Assembly (NCBI GenBank): GCA_020736575.1 | Contig: JAGPYM010000013.1 | Location: 186,001-250,000, forward strand | Length of the DNA stretch: 64,000 nt | Origin: Thelonectria olida | Lineage: Eukaryota; Ascomycota; Sordariomycetes; Hypocreales; Nectriaceae | Direction: 5' to 3' | Part shown: in pieces, positions 10,471 through 22,367 of the stretch | How the letters are laid out: every line of letters starts with the position of its first letter | How positions within the stretch are numbered: the stretch's first letter is position 1 | Translations under genes and position numbers: made by a program | Notes under the pieces: model-generated | What the model was told of the DNA's origin: nothing | The model's database searches: none | Seen by the model: only the letters and a program-made list of their open reading frames with translations

Positions 10471-13400
10471 GATTGGGAAGGGTAAGAGTGTCAAGGAAGT
10501 CTTTGAAGTAGTTGGTGTTGAACTGTTGGTTTCTTGATTGCGATGATGGTGGTTCTTCCATCTTGGACTGGCTCCTGGATAGGTTTATATACACAAACCA
10601 CGCCCTCTCCGTGACCACAGCTGGCTGGGACCTCTCTCATCCGACATGAGTTTGATGTACAGGATATCACGTCAACGTTCGCTCAGCGGCAGCGGATGGA
10701 TGCCTTTCAGCTCTCTGGCCGGTGTGGGTTTTGGCCAATGTAGGGACCCGTGGGCTAATATATGTACGCTCCCGTTGAGTGGATTTCTGTCTAGGCAGTC
10801 TTGGTCGGTGGTGAGGTGAGGGGAAGAAGAGGTTTATTTAGGGAGTGTTGGGGGAACATGATCTGATAGTACGTAACAATGATGCTATTCGGATCTTGTT
10901 GTACTGTGTTGGGGGAGTGATGTTATGAGGATGTTGCTATGGTGGTGGACCAAGGTGAAGACGACGGATAGTAAGCGACGAGCTGTGTACAGTCGAGACG
11001 AAATCTCAAATTGTGAGAACGTCGATTTCCTTCCCATCCAACACGCATATTCCTGCTCCGAAGCTCTTTCTCCGCTAAGCGCCTCATCATGAGCTTTCTC
11101 ATCCATCGAGCCCTGGCCCTTCCGCGTCCTGCCACACCGAAACGCCACCACCTTCCCCCCTCAAGGCTACACGCAGCCGGTGAGGTTGTTGCGGTGATTC
11201 ATGCTCTCATTCGGCACATCCGTATAATTACGGACTAGTTTGCAAACAAGAGAGACAGAGGGAAAAGAAAGCACGCGAGATTACGGCGTTGGATTCGTCG
11301 ACGATGAGACGTGCTGGGGCGGATAGACGCAGATGGATCCTCACGAGGCAACCTTTTGGTGTCACTATGCTTCGGAGACGGCGGAGTTTATGTAGAGAGC
11401 TTGAAAGGGAAATAAGAGAAGGCAAGGTTGCCTTCTTTCATCGGGTGAGTCAGTCCGGGATGATAGGACGGTTGACACTTGACTGACCGAGTTGGCGGGT
11501 ATCTGCCTCGCCAGCGTGTCATGATATGTAAGGAAGCGCTTGCTTGGGGAGAAGGGACCATGCTTTTCATCGGATTCGAAAGCCGATGGGGGTTAATCAA
11601 TTGGAGCGGGATGTTGCACTTCAGCCACACCAAACGAGAATGTGGTACTGACCATCCGAGATGACGAGTCGGATGGAGTTTGGACTCGAGCCGTGTTTGT
11701 TCAACGATGAGAGGAGGGAAGAGGAGAGGGGTCGTATCCCATTATACAGAATTCACGTACACATTCATTCATTATTAGTTATGAGGTGTGACGAGCCGCA
11801 GTCTACAGGCTCGAGGGAGAGGAGGTTCTACATACGTCTCTCCCCGGTCCTGGTCAGCCACGTGAGGGTCATGCTAGATCGATCATGTAGGCCATTGTAT
11901 GTACGCTTGCTGCCTGGATCAAGTCTTTGCTTCTCCCTCGAGACTGGCTGAAGAAGCCCGAATGGACGACAGGAGCGAGTGTGTTGTGGAACAAACATGC
12001 GGGACGAGGAGGGGGAGGACGGGGGGAGTCGAGACGGGAGGTACAGCTGCGTAGGGAGGGGGAGAAGCGGTGGCAGAAGAGGAGTGCATCTGCCTGTGGT
12101 GAGCGAGATCCGAGACAGCGGCATCTGAGACAGCACATGTTTGCTTGGGATATTGTGATGAAACCGCCAGAGGGCCGGCATGTGGACGGGTAACGTGAGG
12201 GTGATATCGTGACGCTTTTTCATCTCAGTCATTTAGGAAGAAAACTGTCTCATAACACATCCATCCATGGGTATTTACTCCCCCGCGTCTACTTGGTAGG
12301 GCATGATGCATAGGTCTCTTGGTGATGCCGTGTTACAACCCGGCCACCAAAATCACGGCCATGATATCGTCCATGGCACGTGCCTCGCAGTCTCTCATGC
12401 GCTCTGGGGGAGCTAAGCTGGAAGCATGGTTAAGCAAGGGTGACCCAAGCGGCCCAAAGGCGGTGAGAGCCCAGAGGAAGAGAGTTGAAGGCGGTGGAGA
12501 TTTCTCGAGATTTTTTTTTTTTTTATGGCGGCATGACATTTTTTCCTTCACTTTTTGCCAGTCGTTTTCATTTGGGTTTGCGCTCTCTCGCTCGACTGGA
12601 CAATATTGGTAAGCAAGATTGGTAGGGATAAGGCATAACGCCGAGAATTATCCGTCGCACCGTCCCTGATGCCGAGTGGCAAACAATTTTGGCCTGGTTG
12701 GGTCGCATTTCCCTCTGGCTTTGAGCGTTTGTGTGTGAGTGGGCCAAACTCACGACGCTCACAGTCCAAGGAAGAGTCAGTCAGGGTCCCTCGTCCCGCC
12801 TCTGGGGAAAGAATTCCAATCCAAGTTTGCTTTTTTAGGGGTCTCTCCTCTCTTTGGGGGGAAGCGGTCATGGGGTGGGCGCTAGAGAAGCGTGCTGGGC
12901 AGCAGCTGGGATCTTCTTGGAACGGCCCCTACTCCGGAGTAGTTATCTAATGCCTGTGGGTGATTGATTGTCCCAAGAACCGTTGCGATGATTTCACGTG
13001 TTGGCCTCCACCAAAAACGTGGAAAGGAAGCGGCTGATCAGGGCAGGTTTGCGGCTGTGTTGCTCGCTGTGGTACGTGCGAATGGGAAGAGTGCAAGCTG
13101 AGTGAGTGCCAGCCCAGCCCAGCCGCAGCCCAACAAGATCAATCCAATGTAAGGGGGCCCCCTAGCAGCGGTAACATCCGTCTCTCTCTTTCGGTGTGAT
13201 GGCAAGCCAGTCGACTTGCTCTCAAGCAAGGGAGAGGCGATGCAAAGGACAGAGGCTGAGGTGACTGACGAGGTGCTCTCGTCGCTTCACTGGAGGGCTT
13301 GTGGGTGTGTCCAAAACCCCGAATAACGCCCAGTCGTCCACGGGCCCATCCTTCCAGCCCTATTCGGTCCCAATCACAATCAAGCTGGCTGTCCGAAATG

Positions 13401-14124
13401 CCAAATTCCTCTATCCCTACCCAGGCTGGTGGGGGATATCACACGCAATGTAGGACCAGTCGTCGCAGTAGCAGTGGTATTTCACCTGGATTCGGCCAGA
13501 CATGGACGTTACCGAACCGAGTCCTTTTCTCTCTTGTGTTCCCCCGTACCCTTTTTCTTGCCTGGCTGACCATGTCGATACCATTGGATTCGAGTAATTA
13601 CTACTGGCGGACGGAACTGACTCTGGCTGGAAACTAACAACACAAGCTGGCTTGATTATAATATCAAACATGGCGCTAGCACGGTGCCTGGTACAGTACG
13701 AATGTAAACAAATAATTCGTCAATCGCCTGGGGAAGCTTGTATCTGTATTTATGATTTGGGGGGGTCCCTATCTTGACTGCTTTGGCTGTTGTTATTGTT
13801 GTTGTGTGAATACCAGTCAGGATACAAAATAATTCCTCCTCTACGTACCTACCAAACTTCCATCCACATCCCCCCCCCCCCTCCTCCTCCCCCCAAAGAC
13901 CACTCCCACTACTACCAAAGGTAACTTACCTACCAATACCACCACAGGCCGTCAGTCCCTACACTACGGCTGCTAGATGCCCCGCCATCCGCATCCGCAT
14001 CCGCCGCCCACTCCCACTCAAACCTGACTTGACAGATCCTGCCTCGACTTCTGCCCTTCGCACCCTTTCGTCGTCGTCGCTTCTTCGACCTCGAATTCCC
14101 ATCCGACCTCCCCCTAATACCACC
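10471..14124. other. 3.65-kb region without a convincing gene
   Basis: Frames on both strands are short and compositionally mixed. Visible landmarks are a T-run near 12512-12525, a G-run near 13759 and a C-run near 13871. The last few hundred bases before 14125 are CT-rich and probably the leader of the importin gene. Unannotated non-coding transcripts could lie here but nothing in the sequence shows it. Confidence 0.5.
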
Positions 14125-17100
14125 ATGGATCCCGCTGTTGTGAGGTCCTTGCTCGCTGCTAGCTTGGAACCCGATGCCGACAACAGAAGGCGAGCCGAGC
14201 TTCAGCTAAAACAGGTGCGTTCATCATCTTGTCTTTCCCCCTCCAGCCGCACAGCCAGCACCACGAAGGAGCAGCCCGCTTCTTCGGTCGCCCCGTGAAC
14301 TCGACGCTCTTGAGAGCCCTCGGCCTCATCCGTGTGGCTTCAACCACGAGATAGGCCCCAGCCCCATCGACTGGTCTACATCTTCTGCTGCAAGATCCCA
14401 TCCATCATCACTTGTGTCACCTGCGCTTGGTCGACTCTCCGCCCCTTGCGCCGTCTTTGACTCCCATGCATCAATACTGACGTATATTTTTCTCCCCACA
14501 GGTCGAGGAACAAGTCGGCTTCCTCGACTGCCTTCTCGATGTCCTCCAAGCTGAGCAGGATGCCAGCGTCCGACTCTCGAGTACGTGCTTGATGGCCCCG
14601 TCCACAACCCCAGCCGTCTCTGCTCCAGCACTAACATCTCGACCTTGCAGCCGTTATCTACGTGAAGAATCGTGTCAATCGATCTTGGTACAGCAACGAG
14701 GGATACACGGCCGAGGCCCCTGCCACCCCCATCACCGAAGAAGAAAAGGCCCGCGTCCGAGACCGCCTCCTACCCATCCTCGCTGCCTCCGAGGGCCTCG
14801 TTCGCCAGCAGCTCATCCCCGTCCTCCAGCGCATCCTTCAATATGACTTCCCCGCTCGATGGCCGCGGTTCATGGACTTTACACTCGAGCTGCTCAACAC
14901 AAACACCCCCAGCTCCGTCCTCGCCGGTCTGCAATGTCTGCTCGCCATCTGCCGTGCCTTCCGCTACAAGTCCACCGACAGCGATGACCGACGAGACTTT
15001 GATAAGATTGTCGAGGCCAGCTTCCCCCGCCTGCTTGCTATCTGCAACGAGCTGGTGAATCAGGAGAGCGACGAGGCTGGTGAGATGCTGCATCTGGCTC
15101 TCAAGGCCTACAAGCATGCGACCTGGGTGCGATACCAACATGTCAAATCTTTCAGCGATATATGTAGACTAATATTCCTCGACAGTTGGAGCTCGCTCCC
15201 TTCCTGCGACAACACGACATCAACATTGCTTGGTGCACCGTCTTTCTTCAGACCGTCTCCAAGGCCTGTCCCGCCAGTGCCCTCCAGGGCGACCAGTACG
15301 ATCGCGAGAAGCACCACTGGTGGAAGGCCAAGAAGTGGGCTTACTTCAACCTGAACCGTCTCTTTATCCGGTACGACGATAACTATACAATCCCGGGTTT
15401 CGTCACTCGTGCTAACTGCTTTTCTCCAGACACGGAAACCCCGCGAGCCCTGGAAAGGGCGAAGAGGCTCTCCGATTCGCCAAGGATTTCACCTCCAACA
15501 TTGCTCCCGAGATTCTGAAGCACTACTTGCAGGAGATTGAGAAATGGGTTGCCAAGACATCCTGGCTTAGCCGGCCCTGCCTTTCCTACACTCTGGTCTT
15601 CCTGGACGAATCGGTTCGACCCAAGGAGATGTGGGTGCACCTCAAGCCTCATTTGACCAACCTCGTCACCCACTTCGTCTTCCCGGTTCTGTGCCTGACT
15701 GAGGAGGATGTCGAGAAGTTTGAGGAGGAGCCCGAGGAGTACCTGCACCGCAAGCTCAACTTCTTCGAGGAGGCCTCTGCTCCCGATGTAGCTGCCACCA
15801 ACTTCCTCGTCAACCTCACCAAGAACCGCCGCAAGGAGACGTTCGAGATCCTAACCTTTGTTAATGCCGTGGTCAACGAGTACGAACAGGCACCCGATGA
15901 CAAGAAGAACCACATTGCGAAGGAGGGTGCTCTGCGAATGATTGCCACTCTTGCTCCCGTCATCCTTGGAAAGAAGAGCCCAATCGCCGACCAGGTCGAA
16001 TACTTCCTCGTTCGATATGTCTTTCCCGACTTTACCAGCCCTCAGGGCTACCTCCGTGCTCGTGCTTGCGATACTATTGAAAAGTTCGAGCAGCTCAACT
16101 TCCAGGACCAGAACAACCTCCTCACCATCTACCGCCACATCCTGGACTGCATGGCTGACCAGGCCCTTCCTGTCCGTGTTACTGCTGCTCTTGCCCTGCA
16201 GCCCCTCATCCGACACGATGTTATTCGCACCAGCATGCAACAGAGCATCCCCACCATTATGCAGCAGCTCCTGAAGCTTGCCAACGAGGCCGACATCGAC
16301 GCTCTCGCGAACGTCATGGAGGATTTCGTCGAGGTGTTCGCCACCGAGCTCACTCCCTTTGCCGTTGCGCTCAGTGAACAGCTTCGAGACACCTACATGC
16401 GCATTGTTCGGGAGCTTCTTGAGAAGGAGAGCAAGGTTGGTGACGATGGCGAGATGTACAACGAGTATGACGACAAGAGCATCACTGCTCTCGGTGTGTT
16501 GCAGACTATCGGTACCCTCATCCTCACTCTTGAGAGCACTCCCGATGTCCTCCTTCACATCGAGGCTGTTCTTATGCCGGTGATTAAGGTCACTCTCGAA
16601 AACAAGCTATATGGTCAGTTAGGATTCGTAATTGCAGCGTGAAAGTAAACTAACCTGTGCAGACCTGTACAACGAGGTGTTTGAGATTATTGATAGCTGC
16701 ACCTTTGCTGCCAAGGCCATTTCACCTACCATGTGGCAGGCCTTTGAGCTCATCCACACCACTTTCAAGGCTGGCGCCGAGTATTACCTGGAAGATATGC
16801 TTCCTGCGCTCGACAACTTTGTCCAGTTTGGTGCTCCTCAGCTCGCCCAGAAGCCCGAGTACACTCAGGCTCTGTACTCGATGGTTGCCGACATGTTCAC
16901 CGATACCATCCAGGGAGGCGTCGAGAGGATATGCGCCTGCAAGCTAGCTGAGGCCATGATGCTGAGCTTGCGTGGCCAGATCGATAGCTGTGTCGAGGGC
17001 TTCATCAACATGGCCATGAACATCTTGGCCACCCAGGACATCAAGGTCAAGAGCTACCGCATTCACCTTATGGAGATGGTCATCAACTCCATCCACTACA

Positions 17101-17994
17101 ACCCTCTGCTCACCCTCCAGGTCCTTGAGTCCAAGGGCTGGACCAACCGATTCTTCAGCCTGTGGTTCGGCGGCATGACGTCGTTTACCCGTGTCCACGA
17201 CAAGAAGCTCTGCATCGTCGCCATCTCGGCACTGCTCAACCTCAACCATGACCAAGTCCCCGCCAGTGTTTCGGTTGGCTGGCCCCGGTTACTCCAAGGC
17301 ATTACCGAGCTTTTCCGATCTCTCCCTAATGCCATGAAGAGTACGTAATTTCTAGGCCGAATGATTGACTAATGATAGCTAACATGCTTTAGACCGCGAG
17401 GACGCTCTTCGCGATGACTTCCATCTTGAGTCTACGTATGACTATGGTGAGGATGATGAGTGGGACGATGACGAAGCCAACTGGAACGCCGATGATGACA
17501 CCAACGAGGCGGAGGCTACAGAAACTAAGGATGAGAGCACGACGTATCTCGAGTTTCTGAACGAAGAAGTCAAGATCCCTATCTTTGCTTGCCACAGACT
17601 TTTACTGACAACGTCTTAAGGCCCAGAAGTTCAGCCGTGCCATTGACGAAACCGAAGAGGATGATCTTGGTGAAGATAGCGTTCTACTTGAGTCGCCACT
17701 TGACAAGATCGAGCCTTATCAGCTCTTCCGCGCTACCTTAATGAGTATGTTGACCCATTCTAAAAATGGGTTTCACAGAAATCTGACTAGTTGGCCACAG
17801 AAATGCAACAAACGCAGCCCCAATACTATGCCACCCTCGCCGGCCACCTTTCGGCCGATGACCAGGCTGTGATCCAGAACGTCATGGTCAAGGCTGAGGA
17901 GGTTGCTCAGGCAGCCCAGCAAGCCGCACTCCTCGCCCAGCAGCAGGCTCAGCTCGGCGGCATCCCTGGTGCTGCCAACGGAGGTGCCAGCTAA
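14125..17994 (+). CDS. SXM1: Importin-beta family karyopherin (importin-7/8, Sxm1/Nmd5 type)
   Basis: Nine exons: 14125-14214, 14502-14580, 14651-15126, 15186-15370, 15430-16613, 16663-17340, 17393-17568, 17621-17744, 17801-17994. All phases close to give 1061 residues, close to yeast Nmd5 (1048). The N terminus has the importin-beta N-terminal repeat (AELQLKQ, then STVIYVKNRVNRSW), which binds Ran-GTP. Helical HEAT-like repeats follow throughout. Near the C terminus lies an acidic stretch (YGEDDEWDDDEANWNADDDT), as in importin-7/8 proteins, and the end is Ala/Gln-rich. Function by family: nuclear import of ribosomal proteins, histones and signalling proteins. The symbol is a best guess, since SXM1 and NMD5 are yeast paralogs and filamentous fungi usually have one such gene. 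Confidence 0.93.
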
Positions 17995-18596
17995 CTTTGC
18001 TACTAGATGAGAGCCACTGGAGCATGTGCGGTTGGAGTCGTTTACCCCCTTTTTTTTATATCCCCCTTCCTCCTTCACGACAGGGCAAGAGCCAAGATTC
18101 CCCGGGGACGACGAGACGAGTGATGAGATGCCCGATCAAAAAGAAAGAGCTGTTAGAGCGTGCAAACAATGGTGACCAACCTGTTGGAGATTCCCACTGA
18201 GACATGCCGCGGGCGTGAAACGGTTGGCAGACAACTGCTGTGTTGAGTTATCTGTCGCCATACGCGTGGCAAAGAGAGGGAATGGAACTGAAAAGTGGTC
18301 TGTCCGGAAACACCTGATCTTAACGAGCAAAGCTCTTTTATGAGAGATGAAGGGTCATGACGGACTTCCTTGTGCGGTGAGATATCGCGGTTGGGAGGGA
18401 AAAGGGGCTTGCAGCATGAATGTCCATTAAGAATAACGTAGGTAGTGATTAAATAGCCAAATATATATTTCCCCATATGCACAGCCGTGATGCAGATGAG
18501 ACGGCTACGGGGAATAGGGATGGGGTGGCTTGTGGTTTCCAAAACGAAATACGTCAACTCATTAATTCGTTACCATGTCATACTACCAGCCTTAGC
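17995..18596. other. Convergent 3' region
   Basis: About 600 bp between two converging gene ends. A T-run near 18049-18057 and AT-rich sequence near 18460 may serve polyadenylation. No gene is apparent. Confidence 0.5.
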
Positions 18597-19739
18597 TTAT
18601 CGCTCGCAGTCGGTCCAGATGCAGCTATTCTCCGTCACCGTCTCAAACTTGTCCGTCACATCTCTCATCCTCTTGCTTGGGGGGACATGATCCACCGTGA
18701 GCACCATCGGCTCAGCCCCCTCTGTCATGTTGAGCTCGTTCACGTCGTACCAAAACGACAGTGGGCTCGTCGCGCTTTCGTAGTAGACCTTTTGCGTGTC
18801 GAGGTCTGTGTACACTCGCCACTGGGTCGGCCATGTCCCAGCGTCGGTGTCGTGTTTTTTGTTCTTGTGCGATGGCAGCATGGGCGTGCTCACGGCGCGG
18901 ACCATGCCTGCTGTGTAGGACAAGGCGGCTTCGGGGTTGAGGGCGTGGGGGACGAGGGCGTTGTAGTGCGAGAGGCGGACGAAGCGATCTACAAGGTGTA
19001 CCTAGTCAACAAGATGTGTCCTTTTCATAGCCATGAGGCGAGGGCACACACCGGATGCGCGTGACGTGCCGGGGAGTGACTCTTGGCCGATAGGTTGCCA
19101 GAACTTGTTTACGGCCGTCTGCTCTTCGTAGGACGGTCCATCCGTCGACACAGTGAAGTCCTCGGAGTGGTGGCACCGCAGCCTGCCGTCGACGAACTCG
19201 ATGATGAGGTTATCTCCCGCGGCATCAGACAGCACCACACGCAGCTTCGCTTCGATCTCGTCGAGTATCAGCTCGGGCACGACCTGGAAGGGCTCCTCGC
19301 CGCCCTCGTCCGGGCAGTATGCCTCCGCGACATCGTGCACGCTGGCGTGCATGTCGAGGAAGTACTGCATCCACACGCCGGAGAAGATGCTCGGACGGGA
19401 CTCTTTGCGTTCCTGAAAAACGCTTTGCTGAGCGAGCAGGGCGCTGCCTGCGAGGCCGCGGGTGTTGACGCCCTCGGTGTAGAGCGTGCTGTTGACGACG
19501 GCGGAGACGGTGCCGTGCTTGGACGTCCAGACGAAGGGGTTGTCCTGGACGCCCCCGAAACGTCGGGCTCCCGGGGGGAAGGCCCAGATGGTGGTGTTTG
19601 TAGGGGAGAGGGAGTCTAGGGAGCGGCCGACGACGAAGTGAGTGTGGTGTCTTGAGGTAGTGGAGTTGTATGTTACGCGGGAGCAGGCGAGCACGGGGGT
19701 GAGGAGGCTCGCTAAGATTGTGAAGTACGATGTGTGCAT
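18597..19739 (-). CDS. Secreted choloylglycine hydrolase / penicillin V acylase family enzyme
   Basis: Exons 19739-19052 and 18988-18597 join across a 63-bp intron (GTGTGT donor, TTGTAG acceptor) to give 359 residues. Residues 1-18 form a signal peptide; Cys19 is the first mature residue and is the N-terminal nucleophile expected of this Ntn-hydrolase family (CSRVTY). Other family positions are visible: Arg39 and Asp42 in VVGRSLD, Asn92 in EGVNTRGLAG, and Arg231 in DRFVRL. At the usual TN-x-P-x-F site the protein has TDGPSY, so the expected Asn is Asp200. The family hydrolyses linear amide bonds such as conjugated bile acids, penicillin V or acyl-homoserine lactones; the fungal substrate is unknown. 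Signal-peptide cleavage would replace the autoproteolysis needed in cytosolic homologs. It is convergent with the importin gene. Confidence 0.85.
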
Positions 19740-20106
19740 GGCTGCTATGTTTGAATCTATACGAACCTGATCAAGAGCATACTCGGAAGGGGGCAGGGGA
19801 ACGAGAGGGACAACGTCTTGGCTATATGTCGTCCCCTTTTAAGCCATGTTAGCTTGAGACCCACCAAACAAAGCTAAATTATTCCCCGAAGAAGAAAGAT
19901 ATAAAACATGCAATCAGATCATGCTGCCGATCCTCAGAGTTGGCGCGTTTTGAGCCGCATCGAGCAAACTTACCTGGTGCTACGCCAGGCGATGGCCAGA
20001 GATTCGCGGACGCCGCTCGGCAGGAATGAGCCGAGCGTCGAATCAGGGGAGACAAGCCACATTTCAGAGCTTGGCTGAAGATGTCAAAACAGAGGTTGAG
20101 TGTGTG

Positions 20107-20397
20107 CTAACTTGGATGGCGTGGAGGTCGTGGGGAGGAGGGAGGGCCGAAGTTGAGCTTGGGTGTGTTGGAAGACGACAGTGGCTGGCGGCGAGGAATG
20201 AAAGGGTTCTTTGAAGAGCTGTATGACAGACTGATCTGGCATGACACGACGTTGAGAACAGAGACATGTTCGTCAGGGATCGAAGTCCGGATCCGGGCCG
20301 TTGGGTGGGGGGGTGACCGAGACCGAAGACGGCCCCCCCGTGTGGGTGGACTTGGCGGCGAGGCCGAAACGTTGGCTTCGTCTAGATTTGACGGCAT
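20107..20397 (-). CDS. Possible small gene of unknown function
   Basis: An ATG at 20397 opens a 96-residue frame starting MPSNLDEANVSASP and running through GGRLRSRSPPHP, IPDEHVSVLN and NTPKLNFGPP to a stop at 20107. Its composition (Ser/Pro-rich, then ordered patches) is more protein-like than most frames nearby. About 60 bases downstream on the same strand another short frame, beginning MWLVSPDSTLGS and ending at TAA 19970-19972, also looks like protein. A splice joining them may exist, but the only intron I can draw is 37-42 nt, too short to trust. I recognise no domain. It could be part of a multi-exon gene or chance. Confidence 0.3.
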   Translation of the reverse strand: MPSNLDEANVSASPPSPPTRGGRLRSRSPPHPTARIRTSIPDEHVSVLNVVSCQISLSYSSSKNPFIPRRQPLSSSNTPKLNFGPPSSPRPPRHPS

Positions 20398-20776
20398 GAT
20401 GAGACGAGAGCCGAGAGATGGAGGCAGAGGAATGTTTTTGGGCGGATAGGTTGCGCTTATCGGACGTGGTGTTGTGGTCCTGGGGTGACTTAGACAGGAC
20501 ACATGATCCCCTGATGGGTAAGGATATATATATATTTCTACGGTGAATACCTTAATCTCACTCCTCTTTTGAAATGCACAGGAGCTTTATTCGAGTGAGC
20601 CTCCATGACTGCAGGAGCATTCGGGGTGTTCAGAGACGGCTCTTCCGCCACTGCCCCAAGTCTGTCTCCCCAGCTTCGAACCCGGGGACGACTTTGATGC
20701 CGCAGAAACTCTTAATTACCGGTCTTGATGATACTCCGCGGGTCTGCGGCCTGCAAGCATCTGCACATCTGTGAGT

Positions 20777-21710
20777 GCACTGCAATCTTAGGCACCGTCG
20801 GCCAGTTGGACGACTGTGCCTGCGACGAGGACTCGGAAGCGACGAGAATGACAATTCAAGTTTGCTCTGGTCTCGGCAGGGCAGAATGAAAGGATTGATA
20901 TATAAGTCTATCTGCAAGACGAGTGAGTCGGGAGAGAGTCATGCGGACGGAGGATTCGCTCACAAATGTGAGATATGCATGTCATACTGGTTGTCTCTGC
21001 ATGAAGCACTGCAATTTTGGCCTCAGCAAGCCAGGTGTGCACCCCGGCCCGAGATGGTTGTTGGCTGTGTCCTTCTTTTCCAGGAGATTGCTGGAAGTGT
21101 TCGCCTTCATGGTAAGAACAGAAGCAGTGCCTCTCGAAGGTGGAGAGAAGAGAGTAGCGGAATAGATACGATAGCCCCTGCTCGTGAGTCAAATAGAGTC
21201 ATATCTCAGTCACAGCAGCTTACGGATGTTGAAGTCGTTCTGACTACGTAATCATCCCATCTCGGCTCACGTGTGTCTGCACGATTGTGCATAAGACGCA
21301 TCCAGCACTGCAATTTTAGTCTCTACACGTCAGTTGCCTGTCAGTTTGAGGAGGTAATCTTTCCATCACTTGCTCTGCGCCCAAGATGGCAGCTGGCCGT
21401 GTCCTTCTTTTCTCGTCCTCTTATTGGCTTGAGCTGAAGGAGGACAGAAGCAGCGAGGAAGGGTAGTGGCGTTGGATCCCGCACTGCATTTTTAGCCTCT
21501 ACGGGTCAGTTCCCGCTAGCTTCGAATATTCCAGGTCGGGATCTCACCATGTACGGCTTTTGGGACTTGAGTCCTTGCACTGCAATTTTAGTCTCTCCAA
21601 GCCAGTTTGCTGACAGCTCTTGTCAAGGCCCCCTAATATGTTGAGCAGGTCTCCGCATACGAATTGAGCACTGCATTTTTAGCCTCTGCAGATCACTTCT
21701 CCAGATGCTA
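20777..21710 (+). repeat. Family of six degenerate direct repeats (~35 bp core)
   Basis: A core close to GCACTGCAWTTTTAGYCTCT, followed after about 6 bases by YCAGTT, starts at 20777, 21006, 21305, 21481, 21577 and 21668, always on the + strand. Spacing varies (229, 299, 176, 96, 91 bp). The copies at 21006 and 21305 also share a second block (21052-21080 versus 21384-21412, 25 of 29 bases by eye) and a downstream ACAGAAGCAG, so part of the array looks like a decayed tandem duplication of roughly 300 bp. Many differences between copies are C/T transitions. No coding frame runs through the array. I do not recognise this family. Confidence 0.75.
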
Positions 21711-21751
21711 ACTAAGGTACCTTACATGGTTGTATACGTACCCAGGCTTGA

Positions 21752-21769
21752 TAGGTACCTAGGTACCTA
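21752..21769. repeat. TAGGTACC palindromic simple repeat
   Basis: Two and a quarter units of TAGGTACC, forming a self-complementary tract just downstream of the last copy of the 20.8-21.7 kb repeat family. Confidence 0.8.
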
Positions 21770-22000
21770 GACATGGTGAAGGAAGCGATCCAGCTGTGAC
21801 TAACATGTCACGTTGGCTCCTTCCACTAAATCTCCTATACATTGTAATTAACCAATAGCCCAATCATTCCTTCCTTCCAAAACATAGCAAAGAAGATGGA
21901 AACAAACAAAACAACTCATCAACTACATGCCTCCAGCATTCGCAGGGCACGCGTTTTTGGCTTCGTCACACACTTCTCTGCCGTCACAATTCAGTCGGGG

Positions 22001-22030
22001 TCCAAAGGACATCCAAAGGACATCCAAAGG
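22001..22030 (+). repeat. Short tandem repeat, 11-bp unit
   Basis: The unit TCCAAAGGACA occurs 2.7 times without mismatch, in non-coding DNA. Confidence 0.85.
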
Positions 22031-22367
22031 GCGGCCTATTGGCACAATTGGTCAACACACACTTTCTCAGTGCTCCATCTTGGTCCCTCCAGGGATCATC
22101 TTCGTCTTGTCCATTGCTAATGAAGCGGTTTCATAACAGATTATCTCTTGTATTCATTTGCAGGCCAAAGGCACCGTATCCAACGAGGGGTATCGTATAT
22201 ACAGTATGAAGCGACGTGCCCTTTACACCCCGTCTCGCCGGTACGTTGCATACACAAGAATTCGACCTGGATCCGAACATATTATTTATAAGAAAAACAG
22301 TCAAAATGCGCAATGATTCCTCCCGCGGCCTCAAAACCGTTTCTATATCAACCTCTCAAGTCCGCCC

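Larger units (their letters stand above)
19740..22367. other. Intergenic region holding the repeat family
   Basis: Apart from the possible small gene on the minus strand and the six-copy repeat family, this 2.6-kb interval has no convincing coding sequence. It contains a palindromic TAGGTACC repeat at 21752-21769, a motif common in Sordariomycete intergenic DNA, and 2.7 copies of an 11-bp unit TCCAAAGGACA at 22001-22030. The part next to 19740 is presumably the promoter of the Ntn hydrolase gene. Confidence 0.55.
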
